This document shows, in pieces, positions 7,868 through 13,131 of a stretch of 13,131 nucleotides of DNA. The position numbers and the translations under genes were made by a program. A model generated the notes under the pieces. That model ran no database searches and was not told the DNA's origin. It saw only the letters and a program-made list of their open reading frames with translations. Within the stretch, counting starts at the first letter, position 1. Each line of letters opens with the position of its first letter. The stretch lies in NCBI GenBank assembly GCA_003022005.1, contig PXRQ01000090.1, positions 1 to 13,131 of the forward strand, given 5' to 3'. The stretch comes from Halobacteriales archaeon QS_5_70_15. GTDB taxonomy: Archaea; Halobacteriota; Halobacteria; Halobacteriales; Haloarculaceae.

Positions 7868-8257
7868 TCAGTTCGCTCCGCTCGCGTCGGCGACGACCTC
7901 GATCTCCAGGGCCGCGCCCTTCGGGACGTTCCCCACCTCGACGGCGCTCCTCGCGGGCGGGGACTCCTCGAAGAACCCGGCGTACGTCTCGTTCATCTCC
8001 CCGAAGTCGTCGATGTCGTCGAGGAAGATGGTCGTCTTGAGCACGTCCCCGAGGTCGAGCCCCTCCGCGGCGAGGATGGCCGCGACGTTCTCCATGCACT
8101 GCTCGGTCTGGACGGACACCGGCTCGCCGCCCAGCAGACCGCCGTCGGTCGTCAGCGGGAGCTGGCCCGCCGTGAACAGTAGGTCGCCGTTCGTCGTCGC
8201 CTGGCTGTACGCCCCCACGGCCGCCGGCGCGTCGTCGGTGCTGACGGTTCGCTTCAT
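7868..8257 (-). CDS. ridA: RidA family (YjgF/YER057c/UK114) enamine/imine deaminase
   Basis: Small cytoplasmic trimeric enzyme. Family members hydrolyse reactive enamine/imine intermediates released by PLP-dependent dehydratases, protecting other PLP enzymes. 129 residues, the usual full length. GAYSQA (15-20) includes the conserved Tyr17. NVPKGAALEIEVVA (110-123) includes Glu119, and R103 in PPARSAVEV corresponds to the substrate carboxylate-binding Arg of E. coli RidA. LFTAGQLPL (27-35) and MENVAAILAAEGLDLGDVLKTTIFL (55-79, in two parts) are family blocks. The catalytic set therefore looks intact, and deaminase activity is plausible rather than only a RidA-like paralogue. ATG 8257 begins MKRTVSTDDAP, and a TATA-like site is 30 bases upstream. 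Divergent from trkA. Confidence 0.95.
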   Translation of the reverse strand: MKRTVSTDDAPAAVGAYSQATTNGDLLFTAGQLPLTTDGGLLGGEPVSVQTEQCMENVAAILAAEGLDLGDVLKTTIFLDDIDDFGEMNETYAGFFEESPPARSAVEVGNVPKGAALEIEVVADASGAN

Positions 8258-8281
8258 GCGGGCGGCGAGTCACCCGAACGG

Positions 8282-8294
8282 CTCAAATACGTAC
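8282..8294 (-). promoter_or_regulatory. TATA-like promoter element of ridA
   Basis: Read on the minus strand as GTACGTATTTGAG. Its centre is about 30 bases before the ATG at 8257, fitting a leaderless transcript. Confidence 0.5.
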
Positions 8295-8335
8295 CGCTCG
8301 GTCCCGTCCGGCGGGTCGGGAACCTACAAACGTCA

Positions 8336-8347
8336 GATAATTTATAT
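8336..8347. promoter_or_regulatory. Strong orphan TATA element in the ridA-trkA divergent region
   Basis: AGATAATTTATA followed by TGC is the most AT-rich stretch of the 230-base gap. It is about 145 bases before the trkA ATG and about 85 before ridA, and each of those genes has its own closer TATA-like element. It may be a second promoter with a longer leader, or drive a short untranslated transcript through 8365-8450. The orientation cannot be decided because TTTATA/TATAAA reads on both strands. Confidence 0.4.
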
Positions 8348-8361
8348 GCTGTGGACACGTC

Positions 8362-8410
8362 CGGCGTCCGACGGCACGGCGGCGTCCGACGGCGTGCTCC
8401 GGCACGGCGG
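8362..8410 (+). repeat. Short direct GC repeats downstream of the orphan TATA element
   Basis: CGGCGTCCGACGGC occurs at 8362-8375 and again at 8380-8393 (18-base spacing). GGCACGGCGG occurs at 8373-8382 and 8401-8410. The copies are exact. They may be regulator-binding repeats or slippage products; no open frame through them looks like a gene. Confidence 0.6.
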
Positions 8411-8456
8411 CTCCGAGCGGCCGCGTCTTTCCCGCCGAACTGACACTCGTGCGGAA

Positions 8457-8464
8457 CGTTATTA
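8457..8464 (+). promoter_or_regulatory. TATA-like promoter element of trkA
   Basis: CGTTATTA is centred about 27 bases before the ATG at 8488, supporting that ATG over the upstream in-frame GTG at 8449, which lies upstream of the element. Confidence 0.5.
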
Positions 8465-8487
8465 GGGAGGGTGACGAGAGGTCACGC

Positions 8488-9141
8488 ATGGCCGACACCG
8501 AACACGTCGTCGTCGCGGGCGGCGGGCGCGTGGGCCACCGCGTCGCCCGGCGCTTCGCCGACCGCGGTCGTCGGGTCACGGTGATCGACACCGATCCGGG
8601 CGCCGGCGGATCGAGCGCCGGAGGCGTCGAGTACGTGATGGGCGACGCCACGAGGCCGTCCGTGCTCCGCGAGGCGCTGGGCGACGAGACGACCGTGCTG
8701 GCGGCGCTGACCGACCGCGGGGACACCAACCTCGCGGTCTGCATGGCCGCCAAGCAGTTGCGGCCGGGTATCAGGACCGTCGCCCGCATCGAGGAGGCCG
8801 ACGGCGACGAGTACACGGAGTACGTCGACGAGGTCTACTTCCCGGAGCGGGCGAGCGTCAGGGCGGCGGTCAACGCCATCGCCGGCAGCGACGTCCGCTC
8901 GCTCGAGGGGGTCACCGGCGACCTGGAACTGCTCGACGTCAGGGTCGACTACGACGCGCCGGCCGCCGGCGAGGTGGTCGAGGACGCACTCCCGGAGGGC
9001 TCCGTCGTCGTCGCCCGGACCGACGGGGACGTGGCCGTCCAGCACAGGACGAAGCTGGTCGCCGGACGGCGCTACGTCGTCGCCGCGGACCCGGAGGTGG
9101 TCGACGTGGTCCTCCGACAGTTCCGCGGCGAGGGCGACTGA
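8488..9141 (+). CDS. trkA: TrkA-family potassium uptake regulator (NAD-binding, single RCK unit)
   Basis: Cytoplasmic regulatory subunit that binds NAD(H) or ATP/ADP and controls a membrane TrkH/KtrB-type K+ transporter. 217 residues, the one-RCK (KtrA-like) size rather than the duplicated E. coli TrkA. The TrkA-N Rossmann fold starts at once: VVVAGGGRVGHRVA (7-20) has G11-x-G13-x-x-G16, and the second strand ends VTVIDTD with acidic D34. YVMGDATRPSVL is the usual next block, and TDRGDTNLAVCMAAKQL follows. A TrkA-C domain starts near residue 145. The start at ATG 8488 gives the normal short lead before the first strand. No TrkH-type transporter is in the window, so the partner is elsewhere; it is unlikely to be the downstream channel, which carries its own RCK domain. 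The stop codon overlaps the left end of a palindrome. Confidence 0.92.
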   Translation: MADTEHVVVAGGGRVGHRVARRFADRGRRVTVIDTDPGAGGSSAGGVEYVMGDATRPSVLREALGDETTVLAALTDRGDTNLAVCMAAKQLRPGIRTVARIEEADGDEYTEYVDEVYFPERASVRAAVNAIAGSDVRSLEGVTGDLELLDVRVDYDAPAAGEVVEDALPEGSVVVARTDGDVAVQHRTKLVAGRRYVVAADPEVVDVVLRQFRGEGD

Positions 9142-9220
9142 TACGGATTATTGTAGTCTTTTGCCCTGACCACGGAGTCCGTTCGAGTGATCGGCGGTAA
9201 ATCGTTACAACAATCCGTAT
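9141..9220. repeat. 80-bp imperfect palindrome (MITE-like or terminator-like)
   Basis: The outer 15 bases, ATACGGATTATTGTA (9141-9155) and TACAACAATCCGTAT (9206-9220), are inverted copies with one mismatch. Weaker pairing continues inward (TTTGCC against GGTAAA, GTGGTCA-like against TGATCGG) to a loop near 9176-9188. The left arm starts on the last base of the trkA stop codon. TGA occurs at 9139-9141 and 9220-9222, which could be a 3-base target duplication but may be chance. No coding capacity. A T-rich TTTT at about 9159 would suit transcription termination for trkA. I cannot tell a mobile MITE from a structural hairpin by sequence alone. Confidence 0.7.
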
Positions 9221-9327
9221 GAGAGGGCCGGACGGCGACCGGACCCCGTGGGCCCCCTCGTCGGCGAGGCGCACCCGGCGTCCAGGGGCCTCCGTCCGGT
9301 CGAGGAGTGATCGCGGTCCTCCCGCGT

Positions 9328-9825
9328 TCAGCCTCCCGCGCGGAGTTCGTCGATCCGGTTCTTCACGAGCCGGAGCGGTTCGCCGCTCCAGTCGGCCTCG
9401 TTCTCCCCGGCCACCCACCGCAGCTGGACGGTCCGGTCGTCGTCGACGAGGAACATCGACCGCTTCGGGACGCGGTCGAACCCGTCCTTCTCCTCGTGGA
9501 GCACGCCGTACGCCTCCGCGACCCGCTCGGCCGTGTCACAGAGCAGCGGGTACGAGAGGTCGTGCTCGTCGATGAACTCCCCGTGGGCGTACGGCCCGTC
9601 GGGCGCGACGCCGAACAGCCGCACGCCCTCCTCCGGTTCGAACAGGTCCAGCCCGTCCAGTTCGCAGAGCTGCGTGGTACAGACGGGCGAGAAGTCGTAG
9701 ACGTAGAAGCTCAGGACGACGAACTCCGCGTCCCGGAGGACCTCGCCGAGCGTGAACGACCGGATCCGCCAGCGGTCGACGCCCCGGAGCGTGAACTCCG
9801 GCGCCGTCTCGTCGACCTCGACCAT
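9328..9825 (-). CDS. Peroxiredoxin of the AhpC/TSA superfamily, BCP-like
   Basis: Thiol peroxidase that reduces H2O2 and organic peroxides, probably re-reduced by thioredoxin. 165 residues, a complete thioredoxin-fold protein. VVLSFYVYDFSPVCTTQLCEL (split: 36-45 and 46-56) places the likely peroxidatic Cys at C49 and a resolving Cys at C54, the Cp-x4-Cr spacing of the bacterioferritin comigratory protein subgroup. R122 follows in VPKRSMFLVDDD (119-130), the usual position of the conserved Arg and the next strand. The active-site Thr of the PxxxT pattern is a Ser here (S46), an allowed change. C96 in YPLLCDT is not part of the typical site. ATG 9825 begins MVEVDETAPEFTL, the standard Prx start. 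Divergent from the K+ channel with a 128-base gap. Confidence 0.92.
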   Translation of the reverse strand: MVEVDETAPEFTLRGVDRWRIRSFTLGEVLRDAEFVVLSFYVYDFSPVCTTQLCELDGLDLFEPEEGVRLFGVAPDGPYAHGEFIDEHDLSYPLLCDTAERVAEAYGVLHEEKDGFDRVPKRSMFLVDDDRTVQLRWVAGENEADWSGEPLRLVKNRIDELRAGG

Positions 9826-9847
9826 GTGGTCTCTGCTCGGTGGCGGA

Positions 9848-9856
9848 GGATAGATC
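9848..9856 (-). promoter_or_regulatory. Weak TATA-like element of the peroxiredoxin gene
   Basis: Minus-strand GATCTATCC, centred about 27 bases before the ATG at 9825. Weak match, but in the right place. Confidence 0.35.
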
Positions 9857-9920
9857 CCACTCCGACGACGCCGACTGCGGTCGGGAGAGCGGCCCCGATG
9901 GCGGCCTCGCGGTCGATAGA

Positions 9921-9929
9921 AGCTTTATG
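9921..9929 (+). promoter_or_regulatory. TATA-like promoter element of the K+ channel gene
   Basis: AGCTTTATG is centred about 28 bases before the in-frame GTG at 9954. This supports GTG 9954 as a leaderless start and argues against the in-frame ATG at 9927, which overlaps this element. Confidence 0.6.
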
Positions 9930-9953
9930 TTCGCTCGGTGCCATCCGGCGAGA

Positions 9954-11240
9954 GTGTCGGGCGACCCGACCGAGGCCGGACCCGATTCGGCCCTGGAGGA
10001 GCTGTTCTACGCGACCGACAGGGTCCGGCTCGTCTACTGGGGGCAGTTCTCGGGGGCGAGGACGACGGTCCTGCTGACCGGCGTCGTCACGCTGCTGTCG
10101 TTCGTCACCGGGCTGTCGAACCTGAGCCGCGACGCGCTGGTCCTCGGCGGCCCGCTGTCGGGGGTGCTCCCGGGTGCCACGGGGCTCGCGCGGTTCGGCG
10201 GCGTCCTGTTCGCGTTCGTACTGGGCATCCTAGTGGTGGGGCTCCAGCGCCGCAAGCGCCTGGCGTGGTACGGGGTGATGGTGCTGCTCCCGCTGCTCTG
10301 CCTGCTGCCGCTGACGACGCTCGCGACGACCGACATCCCGCTGCTGCTGCTCGTGCTCCTCACGCTCCCGCTGCTGGTCCGGAACCGCGACCGGTTCGAC
10401 CGGTCGCTCGACCTCTCCTCGCTGCAGATCGCCTCGCTGTCCTCGATCGGCGGCGTCGGCCTGTACGGGGTCGTGGGCTCGTACGCCCTGCGCGAGGACT
10501 TCGGCGGGCTCGCCTCGTGGCCGGACGCCGTCTACTACGTGATCGTCACGTTCTCGACGGTGGGGTACGGCGACATCACGCCGACCTCGCCCACGGCGAA
10601 GTGGTTCTCGCTGTCGATCATCGTCTTCGGCTCGGCCGCCTTCACGGCCGCCATCGGGGCGCTGATCGTCCCGGCGATCGAGTCGCGGATGGCCACCGCC
10701 TTCGGAAACATGACCGCATCGGAACTCACACTGCTCGAGGACCACGTGCTGGTTCTCGGCTACGGCGACATCACGGAATCGCTACTGGACGAACTCGACG
10801 GGGAGGTCGACGTGGTGGTGGTGACCCCCGACCAGGACGTCGCCTCCGACCTCCGGGACGAGGGGGTCAACCTCCTGACCGACGACCCCACCGACGAGGA
10901 CGCGCTCCGCGACGCGGGCATCGACCGGGCCAGCGGCGCCGTCGTCGCCACCCGGGACGACGCACGGGACGTCCTGGCCATCCTCGCGGTGAAGAAGGCC
11001 AACCCGGACGTCCGCGTGGTCGCGGCGGCCAACCGCGAGAAGCACCTCGACAAACTCGAGCAGGTCGGCGCCGACGAGGTCATCAGCCCGATGGTGATCG
11101 GCGGGCGGCTGCTCGGCCGGTCCATCCTGGGCGAGTCCTCGACGGAGTCGCTGTTCGGGGCTGCCGACGACGAGGACGGCGCGGACGAGGAGGGCGATGC
11201 CGAGGGGGACGGGGCCGGCGACGGGTCCGGACCGGCCTGA
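9954..11240 (+). CDS. Potassium channel with fused C-terminal RCK (TrkA-N) domain
   Basis: Integral membrane K+ channel, 428 residues from GTG 9954. Hydrophobic segments are near 37-53, 80-98, 104-122, 126-142, 160-176 and 217-241. The pore helix and selectivity filter TVGYGD (202-207) lie between the last two, so four membrane segments precede the pore unit. A cytoplasmic RCK Rossmann domain (about 262-395) follows, starting DHVLVLGYGDITESLLDEL. Its nucleotide loop is G-Y-G-D-I-T, with Thr in place of the usual third Gly (position 274). The tail after residue 400 is a low-complexity Asp/Glu/Gly stretch. The GTG start is chosen because the TATA element is 28 bases upstream and MSGDPTEAGPDSALEEL looks like a normal acidic N-terminus. 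The RCK domain would gate the channel in response to nucleotide, ion or ligand. With trkA and the BCCT gene, it suggests K+/osmotic control. Confidence 0.9.
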   Translation: MSGDPTEAGPDSALEELFYATDRVRLVYWGQFSGARTTVLLTGVVTLLSFVTGLSNLSRDALVLGGPLSGVLPGATGLARFGGVLFAFVLGILVVGLQRRKRLAWYGVMVLLPLLCLLPLTTLATTDIPLLLLVLLTLPLLVRNRDRFDRSLDLSSLQIASLSSIGGVGLYGVVGSYALREDFGGLASWPDAVYYVIVTFSTVGYGDITPTSPTAKWFSLSIIVFGSAAFTAAIGALIVPAIESRMATAFGNMTASELTLLEDHVLVLGYGDITESLLDELDGEVDVVVVTPDQDVASDLRDEGVNLLTDDPTDEDALRDAGIDRASGAVVATRDDARDVLAILAVKKANPDVRVVAAANREKHLDKLEQVGADEVISPMVIGGRLLGRSILGESSTESLFGAADDEDGADEEGDAEGDGAGDGSGPA

Positions 11241-11381
11241 CGGGCGACCCCGGTCCGGGCGGTCCGCCGCGTCGGGGCACGGTCGGTCCCGGTCCGATCA
11301 CGGTTCCGTTCCGGTCCCGTCCTGGTCCGGCCCCGCGAGGTGAGGGTCGGGCGGACGCCGGCATCCCCTCGCTGGCCGGCG

Positions 11382-11391
11382 GTAACCCTAT
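11382..11391 (+). promoter_or_regulatory. TATA-like element of the BCCT gene
   Basis: GTAACCCTAT, centred about 31 bases before the ATG at 11419. The rest of the 178-base gap is built of GGTCCGG/GGTCCCG-like words (11250-11330) and shows no terminator. Confidence 0.4.
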
Positions 11392-11418
11392 GACCGTAGA
11401 GACCGAACCACACGCGTA

Positions 11419-13131
11419 ATGGGCTTCGCCCGGACCAGCGCCGTCGAGCGGTTCCTCCAGCGGATGCTGCTGCCGGTCTGTGCGCTGTCCGGCGCGGTCG
11501 TCGTCTCGGGGTTCTTCTTCCCGGGGCTGGTCGGGTCGGCCGTTTCGGGCCAGGGCTGGCTCGTCGTCTCGCTGCTGTTCTTCGGCTCGGGGCTGGGCTA
11601 CCTGGCGGTGCTGCCCGTCGAGGAGGACGCCGATGGCGGGTCGGGCGCACAGTACCTCCTCCGCATCCGCCGGCTCACGCTCGCGGGGACCGTCCGACAG
11701 TTCGTCGCGAGACAGGACCCGGCGACGTTCTGGATCCCGGTGACGGTGTTCGCCCTGTTCTTCGGGGCCCAGTTCGTGGTCCCGGCACGGACCGTCGGCG
11801 CGGTCAACGCCGTCCGGGACCTCCTGCTCCGGGACGCCGGGCCGCTGTTCCTGGCGGCGATGTTCCTGGCCGTGTGCTACTGCCTGTTCCTCCTGCTGGG
11901 CCCCTGGGGGGAGGTGCGGCTCGGCGGGCCGGAGGCCGAGCCGGCGTACACCTACCCGACGTACTTCTCGCTGGTGTTCACGGCCGGGATCGCCGCCGGC
12001 ATCGTCTTCTGGGGCCCCGCCGAGGGGCTGTTCCACTACGCGAACCCCCCGCCGTACGTCGACGCGGCGCCGGAGTCGAACGGGGCCGTCGTCGGGGGGC
12101 TCACCTACACGCTGTTCCACTGGGGGATCTCGGCCTGGAGCGCCTACACCGTCCTCGCGGTCCCCATCGCCTATTTCGTGTACCAGCGGGGGGCGCCGCT
12201 GCGGGTCTCGGCCATCCTGACACCGTTCCTCGGCGTCGAGGGGCTGGACTCCGCGTGGGGGCGGCTCGTCGACACGCTCGCGGTGTTCGCCACCATCGGC
12301 GGTATCGCCACCTCGGTTGCGCTCGTGGGGCAGCAGTTCCTCACCGGTATCGGCTTCCAGTGGGGGGGGAGTTGGGGGGGGCTGCGGCCGGTCCTGTTCG
12401 TGGGGGGGCTGACGCTCGTGTTCGTGCTCTCGGCCACGACGGGCGTCCACAGGGGTATCCGGCGCATCGCCGGGCTCAACGTCGTCCTCTTCGGGCTGTT
12501 CGGCGCCCTGCTCGTCGCGGTCGGGCCGCGCTCGCTCGTCGCCGACCGGGGGCTGGCGGCCCTCGGGGGGTACGCCGTGAACTTCGTTCCGATGAGCCTC
12601 TTCGTCGGCGGGGAGTGGGTCGCCGACTGGACGGTCTGGAACTGGTCGTGGTGGTTCTCGTGGGCGCCGTTCGCCGGGCTGTTCCTGGCCGCCCTCTCGC
12701 GCGGGCGGAAGGTCCGGACCGTGGTGTTCACCGGCGTCGTCGCCACCTCGGCCGCGACGATGGCCTGGTTCCTCCTGATGGGCGGGACCGCGCTCCACCT
12801 CCAGCACACGGGGGCGGCGGACGTCCTCGGGACCATCGCGGCCCGCGGTGGCTCCGAGGCCGTCGCCGGCTTCCCCGTCCTCGCCGCGCTGCCGCTCAGC
12901 AAGCTCCTGATGTTCCTCTTCCTCGCGCTCATCGTCGTCTTCATCGCCTCCTCGGCCGACACCTCGACGCTCGTGGTGTCGGTCCTGACCACCCGGCGGG
13001 AACTCGCGCCCACGCCCGGGAGCATCGTCTTCTGGGGGGTCTTCCAGGGGTTCGTCGCCGTGTCGGTGCTGCTGCTCGGCGGGGGCGCCACGCTGCAGGC
13101 GGTCGCAGTGCTGACCGGCGGGCCGTTCGCC
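11419..13131 (+). CDS. BCCT-family transporter (betaine/choline/carnitine type), 3' end cut by window
   Basis: Membrane symporter family for quaternary-ammonium solutes such as glycine betaine; in haloarchaea it would import compatible solutes. 571 codons are visible and open at the window end. Family blocks are FSLVFTAGIAAGIVFWGPAEGLFHY (183-207, in two parts), the HWGISAWSAYTVLAVPIAYFVYQRG helix (234-258, in two parts), the BCCT signature region WTVWNWSWWFSWAPF (404-418) with the Trp residues of the substrate cage, and SSADTSTLVVSVLTT (511-525). The AGIAAGI segment replaces the AGMGIG-type glycine stretch seen in BetP-like members, so substrate or ion coupling may differ. Residues 1-100 carry two extra hydrophobic segments (about 17-40 and 47-66) before what aligns with the usual first helix (FWIPVTVFALFFGAQFVV, 104-121). 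Three G tracts lie at 12362-12408. The exact substrate cannot be told. Confidence 0.9.
   Translation, partial: MGFARTSAVERFLQRMLLPVCALSGAVVVSGFFFPGLVGSAVSGQGWLVVSLLFFGSGLGYLAVLPVEEDADGGSGAQYLLRIRRLTLAGTVRQFVARQDPATFWIPVTVFALFFGAQFVVPARTVGAVNAVRDLLLRDAGPLFLAAMFLAVCYCLFLLLGPWGEVRLGGPEAEPAYTYPTYFSLVFTAGIAAGIVFWGPAEGLFHYANPPPYVDAAPESNGAVVGGLTYTLFHWGISAWSAYTVLAVPIAYFVYQRGAPLRVSAILTPFLGVEGLDSAWGRLVDTLAVFATIGGIATSVALVGQQFLTGIGFQWGGSWGGLRPVLFVGGLTLVFVLSATTGVHRGIRRIAGLNVVLFGLFGALLVAVGPRSLVADRGLAALGGYAVNFVPMSLFVGGEWVADWTVWNWSWWFSWAPFAGLFLAALSRGRKVRTVVFTGVVATSAATMAWFLLMGGTALHLQHTGAADVLGTIAARGGSEAVAGFPVLAALPLSKLLMFLFLALIVVFIASSADTSTLVVSVLTTRRELAPTPGSIVFWGVFQGFVAVSVLLLGGGATLQAVAVLTGGPFA

Noticed and set aside
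9938..11419. 493-codon plus-strand frame overlapping the K+ channel
   Set aside because: It is the out-of-frame reading of the channel gene, Arg/Gly/Pro-rich, without membrane segments or a filter motif.
11083..12807. 574-codon minus-strand open frame across the BCCT gene and the channel 3' end
   Set aside because: Composition is Arg/Pro/Glu/Gly low complexity, typical of the antisense of haloarchaeal genes; the plus-strand BCCT is clear.
1..13131. CRISPR arrays, tRNA or rRNA genes, transposases, phage genes
   Set aside because: Looked for regularly spaced repeats, cloverleaf-like arms and typical protein motifs; none was found.

Overview
The window looks like chromosomal DNA from a haloarchaeon (class Halobacteria). 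GC content is very high, with strong G/C preference at third codon positions. The predicted soluble proteins are rich in Asp and Glu and poor in Lys. Most genes have an AT-rich TATA-like hexamer about 27-31 bases upstream of the start codon and no Shine-Dalgarno sequence, which is the pattern of leaderless haloarchaeal transcripts. The FolC-FolP fusion at the left edge is also a known haloarchaeal arrangement. No tRNA, rRNA, CRISPR array, transposase or integrase was seen. The longest gap between genes is about 280 bases. LEFT HALF, one-carbon metabolism (1-7748): a folylpolyglutamate synthase/dihydropteroate synthase fusion (minus strand, cut by the window start) is divergent from formate-tetrahydrofolate ligase. 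Then come two minus-strand genes. One is a DUF2071/YqjF-like protein whose frame is broken by an apparent one-base loss. The other is an unrecognised acidic protein with a helix-hairpin-helix glycosylase-like stretch. A molybdopterin formate dehydrogenase catalytic subunit follows on the plus strand. Together FolCP, Fhs and FdhA cover folate cofactor synthesis, formate loading onto folate, and formate oxidation. The functional link is inferred from position only. RIGHT HALF, ion and osmotic balance (7868-13131): RidA (minus) is divergent from a single-domain TrkA potassium-uptake regulator. An 80-bp imperfect palindrome begins in the trkA stop codon. A BCP-like peroxiredoxin (minus) is divergent from a potassium channel with a fused RCK domain. 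Last is a BCCT-family transporter (betaine/choline/carnitine type) with an unusual N-terminal extension, cut by the window end. TrkA, the K+ channel and BCCT would fit salt adaptation through K+ and compatible solutes. I saw no clearly new multi-gene system. The oddest local signals are: the frameshifted DUF2071 gene; an apparent 15-residue in-frame loss in FdhA next to its conserved RGQNNVQG motif; the 80-bp palindrome after trkA; three long G tracts inside the BCCT gene; a strong TATA box with no matching gene beside short GC repeats at 8336-8410; and a perfect interrupted palindrome upstream of fdhA.
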